Source of the DNA: Funneliformis mosseae
Taxonomy: Eukaryota; Glomeromycota; Glomeromycetes; Glomerales; Glomeraceae
Assembly (NCBI GenBank): GCA_910592005.1
Contig: CAJVPP010000682.1
Coordinates: 1 to 27,772, forward strand
Length of the DNA: 27,772 nt
Direction: 5' to 3'
Within the stretch, counting starts at the first letter, position 1; the number at the start of each line of letters is the position of its first letter. The notes under the pieces are model-generated. The model was given only the letters and a program-made list of their open reading frames with translations, made no database searches and had not been told where the DNA came from. The position numbers and the translations under genes are program-made. Shown here piece by piece: positions 1 through 9,026 of this stretch.

Positions 1-416
1 GAAATGTTCCAATCCGAAAGAGGAACTGAAAAGAAGGCGCAATTACTAAAAAAAAAAAAAATGTCGAGAGAAAATAAACAATTAAACGAGAAAAATAATA
101 AATGAAATATAAAGAATACATAAAAATGATAGAAAAAGAATAAAAAATTAATATTTAGATAAAATATGCGAATTCTAAATCTTATTGAAATAAAATCGTT
201 TCGATTGTTATATATAATTATATAATATTTTAAAAAATAAAGCTTTAAATTAAATCATAAATTTGTAATATATCATCGAAAGATTTTTCTTTTTTTTTGG
301 AATGTGTTCTATACATCAACTGAATTGTCGATCGGTAATCAATTAATATAATATATGATCGCCAAAATTAAGTCTAGTAAATATTTAAGTTTATGTTTGT
401 ATTGTATAAATAATAA
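1..416. other. AT-rich intergenic sequence, no gene seen
   Basis: I see no coding region, RNA gene or clear repeat here. The stretch is AT-rich with short A and T runs, as in the other intergenic DNA of the window. Confidence 0.5.
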
Positions 417-419
417 AGT

Positions 420-575
420 TGCAGGTACGTACTAAAATTGCAGGTACGTTTTTTAAATAAATAGGATCATACCATGCACGCAATATCGATAGTATCTATA
501 TATACATACAGAGTTATAGATACGGTATGATCCATAAAAAATATTCGTACCTGCAAAAATTTTATAGTACCGTAT
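420..575. repeat. Short foldback (MITE-like) inverted repeat
   Basis: The left arm (about 420-473) contains GCAGGTACG, an AT spacer and GGATCATACC. The right arm (524-575) carries the reverse complement: GGTATGATCC at 524-533, then CGTACCTGC at 546-554, then TAGTACCGTA. The arms are about 50 bp with small indels and enclose a 50-nt loop, so a transcript would fold into a long hairpin. A second GCAGGTACGT at 421-430 repeats the motif directly. The size and shape fit a miniature foldback element. I see no transposase and no clear target duplication. A small minus-strand reading frame across this region is only a by-product of the palindrome. Confidence 0.6.
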
Positions 576-831
576 CTAAATGACGAAATCAAAACGTAAC
601 CATTTAGGGGATACCTATAAAAATGGTCGTCATGCATGATCGTTAAATCTTTCGTCAAAACCTTCCTTGGCTAACAAATGCAGCAATAGTAGCAAATTCC
701 TTTCAAAAAAAAAAATTTTAATAAAAATCATTTCTCACTCTATTAATTTTCTCGGTTAAGTTAGAACTTTGAAAGGTAGATAATTTTTTAATTTGTTTTT
801 ATTTTATTTTATTTTATTTTTTTATAAGGAT

Positions 832-1773
832 GCCGGGCAAACCCGAAGGTTTCGACAGGCATCGAAAACGAAATACATCGAAACGCTTTGTCCAATATTT
901 TTATTATAGGCAAAATTGTAAAAGTTTCGACGGTGGCAAAGCCATACAAATTTGAATTTTAAAATTTATTATTTTGTTTTACAAGATGAGCAAATCGTAT
1001 ATAGCAAAGATCACTCTCTTTTATAAAAGATAAGAAAAAAAAAAATCTAAAAATTAAATATTGAAATTGAAATATTTTATTTTTCATCAAGTCCAGTTAC
1101 CTAATTAGTATTTTCTTCATCATCCATTAAACTTTTCTATAGGTTAAAACCGGTTTCGACATTCGGATTTAAACCCAGATAAATCCCAGTTCGAATTTAA
1201 ATTCGAATACAAAATTGGCCCAGCACAAAACCGGATTCTCATGCAGCACAATGATTAGATCTATTATGAATAGCATTGATCTTCGATATGAAATTCTTAA
1301 TTTTATAGGATTTTATAAAGATAAATTAACGAGTACTTAATGCAACCGCACCGGGTATTATTTATTTGATCAACAAAGTTTTTAAATAGAGATTCGATAT
1401 TCGGATTGAAATCCGATTTTTAAACTAAATAATCCGGATATAAAAATAAACCCGGTTCCAACTTCTATCATTATCTTCTTCATGAAGTAATTTTTCTAAT
1501 TCTTCAACAAGTACCAATGCTTCCAAATTTAAAAACTACTCGATAAAATGCAATATTTTGGAAATTTTGTTCTAATTTAAAATAAAAAGCAATAAAAAAA
1601 AAAATGGTTTTATTTTCTACAATGTGATACAATAAACCTGTTAAAACCGTCAAATTCGCAAAGTTGTTATAGAACTGTCGAAACTTTCGAGACCCATCGA
1701 AACCCATCGAAACTGTCGAAATAATTTCTGAAAAGTTTCGACTTTTGCCAAAATGGGTTTATGTTTGCCCCGC
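832..1773. mobile_element. Possible non-autonomous element with GGGCAAAC ends
   Basis: The stretch begins GCCGGGCAAAC (832-842) and ends GTTTGCCCCGC (1763-1773), inverted repeats matching at 10 of 11 positions. Both ends are rich in TTTCGA and TCGAAA motifs: 850-895 and 923-933 on the left, 1677-1743 on the right. These could be subterminal protein-binding repeats. Two related internal blocks with TTCGACATTCGG-like and ATCCGG motifs lie near 1150-1200 and 1390-1450. I find no matching target duplication and no transposase frame, so the boundaries and the mobile nature are tentative. The alternative is a local cluster of degenerate repeats. Confidence 0.35.
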
Positions 1774-2566
1774 AACTATACACTGGTCACTTTCTTTATG
1801 GCCTAACAAATGCAAAGAAACGGCATTTTACTGAAAATAACTTACTTTTGCGGTAATATTTGTAGAAAAATCGAACGATATGATTCAAGGGAAATAAACA
1901 ATGGGAATAATTTTTTGAAAACATTAAAAAACATTAAATGTGACGGATAATTTTGGAAAAACTTTTTGAAAAGAATACCGAAATGAAGTGTAAAGCCAAA
2001 CGACGCGTCTAAATAATATCCAGTATCGCCCAAAGGTTCACCTTACATGATCAAAATATTTTTTTTTTTTTCACGCCGTTTCTTAATTTCATCTCTTTTA
2101 TTAAATATTCTCGGAGATACACGATGGTTTTCCCGATGATTTAAGAGGCATATAATTTTTTTATTTTTGTTATTAGAGTGCAATTTAAAAAACATAATTA
2201 ATCAAAAGTTATTACAAATATGGCGCTGTAAATTCTTTGTGTAGCTTTTATTAATGAAAGTTCAATTCCGATTATTCAATAAACTTACTCTTTCTTACAC
2301 GTCACTGTATAGAAAATAATATTCGTCAAAAAAAAATTATCAATGCTTCTCGTCATGAAATAATATAAAGTTTTTATGTTTACATATGGTAATAATTAGC
2401 TTTATTTCGTTAATTCCCTCCATTGTATTAGTTAATCATTTCCGAGTTTTATAGAATTGCTATAAGATTTCCCATAAGTTCCTTGTGAATTTCAGAGAAT
2501 ATTGAGTAAACTTTTTTAGGTAAGACTGAATTGATCGGGTTAGTTCCTTTTTAAGTTATCCGAGCA
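1774..2566. other. Intergenic, no gene recognised
   Basis: No reading frame in this stretch resembles a known protein and no RNA gene is visible. The last part leads into the upstream sequence shared by the two LRR gene copies, which starts near 2567. Confidence 0.4.
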
Positions 2567-2681
2567 AACCAGACTATTTATGGAAAAATCACAGTTGGAA
2601 AAATTATAAACCGAATAAACTCATTGAAATATTAAAATATCATCTGAACAATTTAAAATAAAAAAAATAGTCAAAAAAAAA
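2567..2681 (+). repeat. Upstream part of the LRR gene duplication, copy 1
   Basis: The motif AGACTATTTATGG, then GGAAAAATTATAAACCG and AACTCATTGAAA, occurs in the same order before copy 2 (6927-7045). The duplication therefore includes more than 100 bp of 5' flank as well as the coding region. Copy 1 lacks about 60 bp that are present in copy 2 (about 6971-7030). An A run directly before the ATG is also shared. Confidence 0.65.
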
Positions 2682-3576
2682 ATGGTTTTAAAAAACAATA
2701 TAGTAAAATCCTTAAAAGACTTTGAAATGAGAATTAAGGAATTAGAGCAAAGTAACGAAGAGTTACGTTCACAAGTCAAATATTTAGAAGAAAGATTGGA
2801 AAGCGAGAAGAAGAAACAAAAGCAAATATTAAAAATTTGGAAGAAAAAGTTAGACAACGAGAAGAAGAAACCAAAACCAATTTTTATAATTTAGAAGAAA
2901 GGGTTAGAGAACGAGAAGAAGAAATCAAAGCCAATATTAATAATTTAGAAAAATGGACTAGAGAACGAGAAGAAACCAAAGCCAATATTAATAATTTAGA
3001 AGAAAAGGTTAGAGAACAAGCAATTAATGAATTAGAAAAGAGAATCAGAAGTCTTGAATTAATTATTTATGATGATACTATTGAAAGTATGACCATTACA
3101 AATACTAATAAGGATGACATATTGAACACCTTTGGCGGTTTGCAAAGATATCGGAAATTGACAAAACTCAATTGTAACAATTCTCAAATAACAAGCTTAC
3201 CAACATTACCTAACTCCTTAACGGAACTCTATTGCTATAAAACTAAAATTACAAGCTTATCAACATTACCCATTTCCTTAACGGTACCCAACTGTTATAA
3301 TATTAAATTAAATAGCTTACCAAATTTACCCGATTCTATAACGGAACTTGATTGCTCTTATACTCAATAACTATCCTACCAACATTACCTAACTCCTTAA
3401 CGAAACGCCGGTGTTTTGAAACTCAAATAACAAGCTTACCAACATTACCCAATTCCTTAACGAATATCTCCCCTTTATATTTAAAAAATCAACATTTGGG
3501 TGTTAATCGAACATCGTATTTTGATTTTGAATATATTATTGATCGGTCTATTGATCGATTTCGTAATCGATTTTAA
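2682..3576 (+). pseudogene. Coiled-coil leucine-rich-repeat gene, copy 1, broken by two frameshifts
   Basis: This is a diverged paralogue of the intact gene at 7076-8404. It starts MVLKNN at 2682 after an A-run. A charged helical region follows, made of about four 18-residue units of the type NLEEKVREREEETKANIN. The conserved linker (NTFGGLQRYRKLTKL) comes next, then about five 20-residue LRRs of the form ITSLPTLPNSLTEL. Two one-base deletions relative to copy 2 break it. One lies near 2795 (GAAAG for GAAAAG) and moves the frame into the one read from 2837. The other, near 3365 (CTCAATAAC for CTCAAATAAC), creates a stop at 3368-3370. LRRs continue in the next frame and then run into unrelated sequence beyond about 3500. 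It is probably dead unless the shifts are assembly errors. It has fewer repeats than copy 2. Confidence 0.75.
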
Positions 3577-3943
3577 ATTTATCGATCATTGATTGATTTT
3601 TGTGAAAAATTACAATAATCTAGTTTTTATTACAAATACGTAATCAAATTTAACAATTAAAATTCCTATAGTTTATAAATATACATTTATACAAAAGGAT
3701 CATATTTAAATATTATAAATTAAGACTCTGATACTCCAAAATGCATCTACAAATAAAGTAACTTTTAATGTAAAATATCAAGATTTTTTTTTTATACAAA
3801 ATATAACGATAACTATATACAGTATAATCGATCAAACATAGAAAATTTATTCGATTATAATCAAACTTAGTACAATTTTGATCGATCTGTGATCGAAAAA
3901 TTGATTGACTCAATCAATCATCGATCCTACTCGATTCGATTAA
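3500..3943. repeat. GATCGAT-rich inverted-repeat segment
   Basis: The left side (3500-3595) and right side (3875-3943) are both dense in ATCGAT and TGATTGATT motifs in opposite orientation. The outer ends are TTAATCGA and TCGATTAA. The segment starts just where copy 1 of the LRR gene loses similarity to copy 2, so it may be a small transposable element that landed at the 3' end of the pseudogene. The arms are poorly conserved and no target duplication is evident. Confidence 0.3.
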
Positions 3944-3954
3944 GAGACCTAGTT

Positions 3955-5130
3955 ATTATTATAATTAAATTAGAAGGCCCGAGGTGTAATTTAACGACTA
4001 GAAATCACGATTGCTACGACCTGAAGCGATTGGACCTAGAATATATATTTATGAAGAATAACATAATAAGCCAAAAGCAAGAAATAAAATAAAGAAAAAG
4101 GAAAGTTAGAGTCAAATGAGAAAGCCTCACCCATTAATTTATCATTGCGATCGAACCCAAAAAAATAGACGTAATGACTAAAAAATAAAACTGAATGAAA
4201 AATAAAAAACCATACCTTATAATACTGATTAATCGGTGTTTTAAGATTAATTATTTTATTCAAATTAAATACTTTTGCTTTATATCCAAAGGTATATTAA
4301 ATTAAATTTGTAAACCATCATATACATTTAATAAAGTAAATACACGTATGTTCATCCAGTTCCAAGTACGCAAATAGTACCAAAAATGTTAATGAATTAC
4401 ATCGATATAAATTATATGATAACAAAACATAAAATGAGATGATTACATTAAAGATCGAGAAGTTTGTTATTTTTTTTCGTCACAATTGGGGCAATTATTT
4501 TGGATCACTCTTGGTAGGACATTAATAAATTTTATATAGTTATTTTAGTATAGATACAGCAATTAACATTCGAGCGTAATTGCCAACAATATTTGGGGAC
4601 CTAGATTAAATCGTTCAATAATATATAACAAAAAATCAAACTCTGATGTATATTTTATGATGGCACACATTTCGCTATTCTTCTGATTAATAATCAAGTC
4701 AAGTTAAGCATTACGATCAGAATACTTAGAGACACTGATTGAATATTTAATGAAAGAAAAAATTTAAGGCCCTTCTCTTGTGAATAATTGAAAATGTTTC
4801 GGTTTTTGAAATAATAATCAAGGAATTCTAACAAGACTAAGAGAAATAATTACAAAGCCTGTTACTTATACAGCAGCTTGAGAGAATAACAATTGCTGTC
4901 TGTTGAAATGACATGTGAGAAGTTGTTTAACTATTACCCCCTACTTATTGGAAAATTATATGATTAAATCTGGGTAACCATATCGATATGGTTTTCTTCT
5001 TTTTTGAAATAAGGTATTCTTCATTACAATGTATGATATCCAAAAATTGTCGTTCATCTTTCAATATATTAATACTGCTATATATATTACAAAAGCAAGA
5101 CAGAAATAATAAAATCGAAAAAAATTAGAA
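3955..5130. other. Intergenic, no gene recognised
   Basis: I see only short reading frames without family resemblance. No repeat array, tRNA or transposase motif is visible. Confidence 0.4.
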
Positions 5131-5700
5131 TCATGATGACAACCCTGCATAAATGTACCAACACCGAAGCTTTCTTCAGAATCAGTAGAGAAGCTTGTGT
5201 TAGTTCACCAGATGTCCTCAGACACTGGTAACTCTTCGGAGATGAATACAGCGTGAAGTGCAAGAACTATTAATAGACCACTAACAGGCTTTGTTGGAAT
5301 CGCAATCACCTCTTATTGCTAGAGATTGGAACAGGTTAAAGAATATTTTAACTAACCGTTAAGGAACTTCACACACACATTTCCTTCCTATAATTTTGGG
5401 TCATTTTCAGCATCTTTTAATGCCTTATAAATGACGATGTGAACATTCTTCTTCCTCGTAATTTCGTAATATTTGCTGAAAATGTTGAAGCGACAATACC
5501 CTCGTTGGAAAAATTCAAAGTACTTTCTGTAAGGGAATAAATGACTGTGATTGAAGTAAAATTGTGTGAAAAATATTTAATCAATCCAAATAGGTTAAAA
5601 CGAGATGAGATAAAAAATATTTTTACTATGTACGAGGAGTGCATTCTTGGAAGGAGCTAAACAAAAGAGATTTGGTATTTCGGGTCAAGAAAACCTCGCG
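5131..5700. other. Patch of higher GC without a recognisable gene
   Basis: Base composition is visibly less AT-rich than in the flanks, and several 25-75 codon frames exist on both strands: a plus frame from the ATG at 5132 to the stop after Leu-Arg-His-Trp near 5230, and a minus frame at 5417-5644. None matches a family I know. The composition suggests sequence that was once coding, but I cannot name it. Confidence 0.3.
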
Positions 5701-5850
5701 CCTTTTTTTCCTTTTCAGATCGAATCATTTGTGCTAATATAGATTTATTTTTTTTTGATTGTTGTTTGGTTTCGTGTATTGTGTCAAATACGAGTTAAAT
5801 AAGAAATATAAAAAATACTTTGGTGTGCGACTAATTTTTTTTAAAAAAAA

Positions 5851-6114
5851 ATGCACGCAGTCAAATATTTAATTTCTTGTCTTTTTTTCTTTGGAATTTG
5901 CTCCTTTTTATGTAGGTTCGTTCTACTTTCTGGTTGGAACACTTCTGCAAGTAATAGGTAATATTATTTTGGTTTTGGATGATTTTTTTTCGCCTTTAAA
6001 AATTTCAGGAGATGGATTGGTAGGTTTTTCTCTTTTTTTTTGAAAATTGATTGTTCTTATTTGGAGGACCAGTTCGATCTGCTGCGGCATATTTTACTTT
6101 ATTTTTTTATTTAA
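5851..6114 (+). CDS. Candidate small secreted protein with one intron (speculative)
   Basis: From the ATG at 5851 the frame encodes a strongly hydrophobic start (MHAVKYLISCLFFFG) that resembles a signal peptide or a single membrane segment. Unspliced, the frame stops after 37 codons. A GT-AG intron at 5958-6008 (gtaata ... tttcag) would extend it to 70 residues, ending at a TAA at 6112-6114. The spliced product would have several Cys and Phe residues and no recognised domain. The T-rich surroundings make chance hydrophobic frames and chance splice sites common, so this is weak. No homology is recalled. Confidence 0.2.
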
Positions 6115-6511
6115 GCAATTTAATTTATTTTTTTTTAATTTATCTTCAATAAATTATTTTTTTTTTTTTAGGTAATTATTATTATAAAGAAAACGCAGTA
6201 AATGTTTCCAATTCGAAATTATTCAACTCTAGCACGGCAGTATATTGATAGAAACTAACATAATTTTATAATAAATGTTGGAAACGGGTTCTTACGAAAA
6301 TCGGGATGATCTTCGTTATTTACATAATGGATTTTTTGCAATTTTCGTAAATTCACTCTATTGTATTCATTTATTTTCGTTCTTTTGAAGTATTTTTTTG
6401 TAAGATTTCAAAAAATCGTATATATGTTTATTTTCGATAATTACCAATTTTAGAAAGCAGTTAACTTGATTTGGTAAGAAAGAAGCGAGCTATCTGAGGC
6501 AACAAAAGTAT
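6115..6511. other. Intergenic, no gene seen
   Basis: This is T-rich sequence with no reading frame, repeat or RNA gene that I can support. Confidence 0.4.
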
Positions 6512-6921
6512 TGATAGGTCAGAGGTATACTTCTTGATAGCGATCGCTGTGAAACACTAAATATGCATCTTTTCTTGATAGATTAAAGTGTAACAGAATT
6601 TTAGTAGATTAAAGCGTAAATCTTTAACAATTTTCATAAATTATTTCATAAAAATTTTCCAATAAGTTATAAAATGTATACGTCTGTCTACTAATAAAGG
6701 ATGATTTGCTAATTACCATTCTGCAGCCCGATCGAATAGCACATTCTCTATATCGAAAACAATTTTGCAGTTTATTAAAACTTTACACAAGTAAAAAAAA
6801 GTGAAAACAATGTAATATCATATACGCTTTATCAAGAAATATACTACAATTTTGTGTTCCACTTTGATATATTTAAGTTTCACAGCGATCGCTATCAAAA
6901 AGTATATCTCCGATCTGTTAA
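6512..6921. mobile_element. MITE-like element with 44-bp terminal inverted repeats
   Basis: The left arm (6512-6555) and right arm (about 6878-6921) match as inverted repeats at about 38 of 44 positions. The shared core includes CAGCGATCGCTATCAA, and the differences are transitions. Weaker inverted similarity continues inward for another 50 bp or more, with AAAGTG, TTTTAGTA/TTGTAGTA and AAAGCG motifs on both sides. No transposase frame lies inside. The right end stops within a few bases of the point where the LRR gene duplication begins (about 6925). The element therefore either inserted at, or helped create, the duplication boundary. The target duplication is not clear. Confidence 0.6.
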
Positions 6922-6924
6922 ACA

Positions 6925-7075
6925 AACTAGACTATTTATGGAAAAATTATAGATGGAAAAAATATAAACCGAGGGCTGAGCAAAGAGCATTTTTTATTGG
7001 TGATTTTTTATGCAAGAAAAGTAATAAAAACTCATTGAAACCATCATTAATTAAAAAATCCAAGAAAAAAAAAAA
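6925..7075 (+). repeat. Upstream part of the LRR gene duplication, copy 2
   Basis: This is the 5' flank shared with 2567-2681, containing the same AGACTATTTATGG block and A-rich leader. A 75-codon frame starting in the MITE (6852) runs through it and ends with a TGA at 7077-7079 that overlaps the LRR start codon as ATGA. That frame is basic and Lys-rich at its end and has no recognised domain. It may be an upstream reading frame or chance. A run of 13 A precedes the ATG. Confidence 0.5.
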
Positions 7076-8404
7076 ATGATTTTAAGGAACAATTTTTATA
7101 AAACGTTAAGAGACTTAGAAACGAGAATTAAGGAATTAGAGCAAAGTTACGACGGGTTACGTTCACAATTCAAATATTTAGAAGAAAAGGTTGGAGAGCG
7201 GGAAGAAGAAACCAAGGCCAATATTAATAATTTCGAAGAAAAGAACAGAGAACGAGAAGAAGATACCGAAACCAATATTAATCATGCAGAAGAAAAGAAT
7301 AGTGAAGAAGCCAAAGCAAAGCAAGAAATTATTAATAATTTCGAAGAAAAGATTAGAGAACGTGAAGAAAAGCAAGAAATTATTAATGAATTAGAAAAGA
7401 GAATCAGAAATTTTGAATTAATTATTTATGATGATGGTATTGAAAGTATAACCATTACAGATACTAATAAGGATGACATATTGAACACTTTTGGCGGTTT
7501 GCAAAGATATCGAAAATTGACAAAACTCAATTGTAACTATTCTCAGATATCAAAAATACCAACTTTACCTAACTCCTTAACGGAATTCCGTTGCTATATA
7601 ACTCAAATAACAAGCTTACCAACATTACCAAGCTCCTTATCATTTCTTAATTGCTCTTTAAATCAAATAACAAGCTTACCAACATTGCCAAACTCCTTAA
7701 CGGAACTCATTTGCTATGATACTCAAATTACAAGATTACCAACATTACCTAACTCGTTAGCGAAACTCCATTGCCATATTAATCAAATAACAAGACTACC
7801 AACATTACCTAACTCCTTATCTTATCTTGACTGTTCTGAAACTGAAATAACAAGCTTACCAACATTACCTACCTCCTTAACAAACCTCTATTGCCATGAA
7901 ACTCAAATAACAAGCTTACCATCATTACCAACCTCCTTAAAGGAACTCGTTTGCTATATAACTCAAATAACAAGCTTACCAACATTACCAAACTCCTTAA
8001 CGGAACTCGACTGCTCAAAAACTCAAATCACAAGCTTGCCAACATTACCAAATTCTTTAACAGTACTCTGGTGTTTCGGAACTCAAATAACAAGCTTACC
8101 AACATTACCAAGCTCCTTAGCATTTCTTAATTGCTCTAATACTCAAATAACAAGCTTACCAACATTACCTACCTCCTTAACAAACCTCTATTGCAATGAA
8201 ACTCAAATAACAAGCTTACCAACATTACCAAGCTCCTTAGAAAAACTCGACTGCTCAAAAACTCAAATAACAAGCTTGTCAACGTTACCAAACTCCTTAA
8301 CGGATCTCCGTTGCCGAGAAACTCAAATAACAAGCTTACCAAATTTACCCAATTCCTTAAGGATTATCTACCCTCCAAATTTAAAATTCCTTATTAATAT
8401 TTAG
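7076..8404 (+). CDS. Coiled-coil protein with 14 bacterial/giant-virus-type leucine-rich repeats, copy 2, intact
   Basis: This intact 442-residue frame has no intron. Residues about 1-120 are Glu/Lys/Arg-rich and predicted helical or coiled coil, with repeated EEKxREREE units. A linker (about 121-155, ending in a first LRR-like strand) leads into 14 repeats of exactly 20 residues with consensus xCxxTQITSLPTLPNSLTxL, then a short cap (SLRIIYPPNLKFL). The LxxL-x-C ... I-x-x-L-P-x-L-P-x-S-L pattern is the short 20-residue LRR class known from IpaH/YopM-like bacterial proteins and from amoebal and giant-virus proteins. It differs from the 23-24 residue LRRs usual in fungi. Such folds bind proteins; the partner is unknown. 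There is no signal peptide or membrane segment, so it is probably cytoplasmic. The start is fixed by homology to copy 1. Unlike nearby transposons it shows no decay. Confidence 0.85.
   Translation: MILRNNFYKTLRDLETRIKELEQSYDGLRSQFKYLEEKVGEREEETKANINNFEEKNREREEDTETNINHAEEKNSEEAKAKQEIINNFEEKIREREEKQEIINELEKRIRNFELIIYDDGIESITITDTNKDDILNTFGGLQRYRKLTKLNCNYSQISKIPTLPNSLTEFRCYITQITSLPTLPSSLSFLNCSLNQITSLPTLPNSLTELICYDTQITRLPTLPNSLAKLHCHINQITRLPTLPNSLSYLDCSETEITSLPTLPTSLTNLYCHETQITSLPSLPTSLKELVCYITQITSLPTLPNSLTELDCSKTQITSLPTLPNSLTVLWCFGTQITSLPTLPSSLAFLNCSNTQITSLPTLPTSLTNLYCNETQITSLPTLPSSLEKLDCSKTQITSLSTLPNSLTDLRCRETQITSLPNLPNSLRIIYPPNLKFLINI
7544..8360 (+). repeat. 60-bp tandem array encoding the LRRs
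   Basis: Fourteen consecutive 60-bp units lie in perfect register with no indels. Each contains a close copy of ACTCAAATAACAAGCTTACC and of a TCCTTA block. Some distant units are more alike than neighbours: the units at 7861 and 8161 differ by about one base, and the units at 7621 and 8101 share the same variant half. That mosaic points to unequal exchange or gene conversion. Variation is concentrated in codons 1-5 after each SLxxL, at the predicted exposed positions. Confidence 0.85.
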
Positions 8405-8616
8405 CATTTTATCTATTTTATCTGTTTATTTTAACTAAAAATTATCATTAACTTGATTCAAGCATTTATTTAATTAATCAATAAATATATTATAACATTT
8501 GGTGTAATGCTTATCAATATAAGAGAAAAAGTCTAAAAAAGTCAATTTGAAAAGGCCTATAAAAAAGATTCAAAATCGTAAACTGTAAACTAATCCCTCC
8601 TTTCTTTTCTTTTTTT
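8405..8616 (+). other. LRR gene 3' flank with candidate poly-A signal
   Basis: An AATAAA at 8480-8485 lies about 75 bp after the TAG stop and is a plausible polyadenylation signal for the LRR gene. Nothing else is recognised before the IS607 remnant starts. Confidence 0.35.
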
Positions 8617-8757
8617 TATGTATTTATCTGTATAGCAACTAAAAAACTTGGAATCTCGTCATACACCTTACGTCGCTGACTAAAGGAAAAATTACTGCTA
8701 TAAAGTCTCCTTCTAACGTTTATATCATCCAAGTTTACATTGCTCATCATTGATATC
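8617..8757 (+). pseudogene. tnpA: IS607-type serine recombinase TnpA, N-terminal fragment
   Basis: The frame at 8617-8690 reads IATKKLGISSYTLRR followed by TGA, where the family has Trp (TGG to TGA). A one-base shift later it reads ITAIKSPSN, then RLYHP after another shift. This is the MerR-like helix-turn-helix that opens IS607-family TnpA (pattern A-x-L-G-x-S-x-x-T-L-R-R-W ... GKI-x-x-x-R-x-P). The catalytic serine-recombinase domain is missing because the sequence is cut at 8761 by a Tigger element. The C-terminal part of the same protein appears 5.4 kb away at 14177. The identification rests on motif recall, and the fragment is short. Confidence 0.6.
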
Positions 8758-8762
8758 AGATA

Positions 8763-8840
8763 CAATGGAACTACAGTCGCCACTGGATATAACGAAACTG
8801 GTTATACTGAAAACTCGTTATACCGAACCAAGTTAGACAG
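8763..8840 (+). repeat. Left terminal repeat of Tigger element 1
   Basis: A TA dinucleotide at 8761-8762 is followed by CAATGGAACTACAG and then iterations of the type GGATATAACGAAACTGG, GTTATACTGAAAAC and GTTATACCGAACC. Tigger/pogo elements insert at TA, begin with CAGT-like ends and carry such subterminal GTTATAACGAA repeats. The first bases here look like CAGTGGAAC with one G-to-A change. No matching right end is found, because the 3' side of the element has been replaced by Helitron sequence. Confidence 0.6.
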
Positions 8841-9026
8841 AACTGATTATTTTACACTGGATATAATGAAATTTTATAATAAAATGCTATATATCGCAAC
8901 CGAACCCATAAGAGCTAGCCCAAGTATAATAGTCCTATATTTGATATACCGAACGATCAAGTGAATCTTGTGATCTAAACCTTAAAATTAGATGATCATC
9001 AGAATTCGGGAAACTCCGATAAAATA

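Noticed and set aside
467..658. Minus-strand 63-codon frame
   Set aside because: It runs across the foldback repeat and has no recognisable protein features.
5417..5644. Minus-strand 75-codon frame as a gene
   Set aside because: No family resemblance, no splice or regulatory support. It is kept only as part of the unexplained GC-richer patch.
7178..7375. Minus-strand frame across the LRR gene's helical region, and similar one at 2621-2857
   Set aside because: These are antisense reflections of Glu/Lys-rich codons, giving Phe/Leu-rich nonsense with no independent support.
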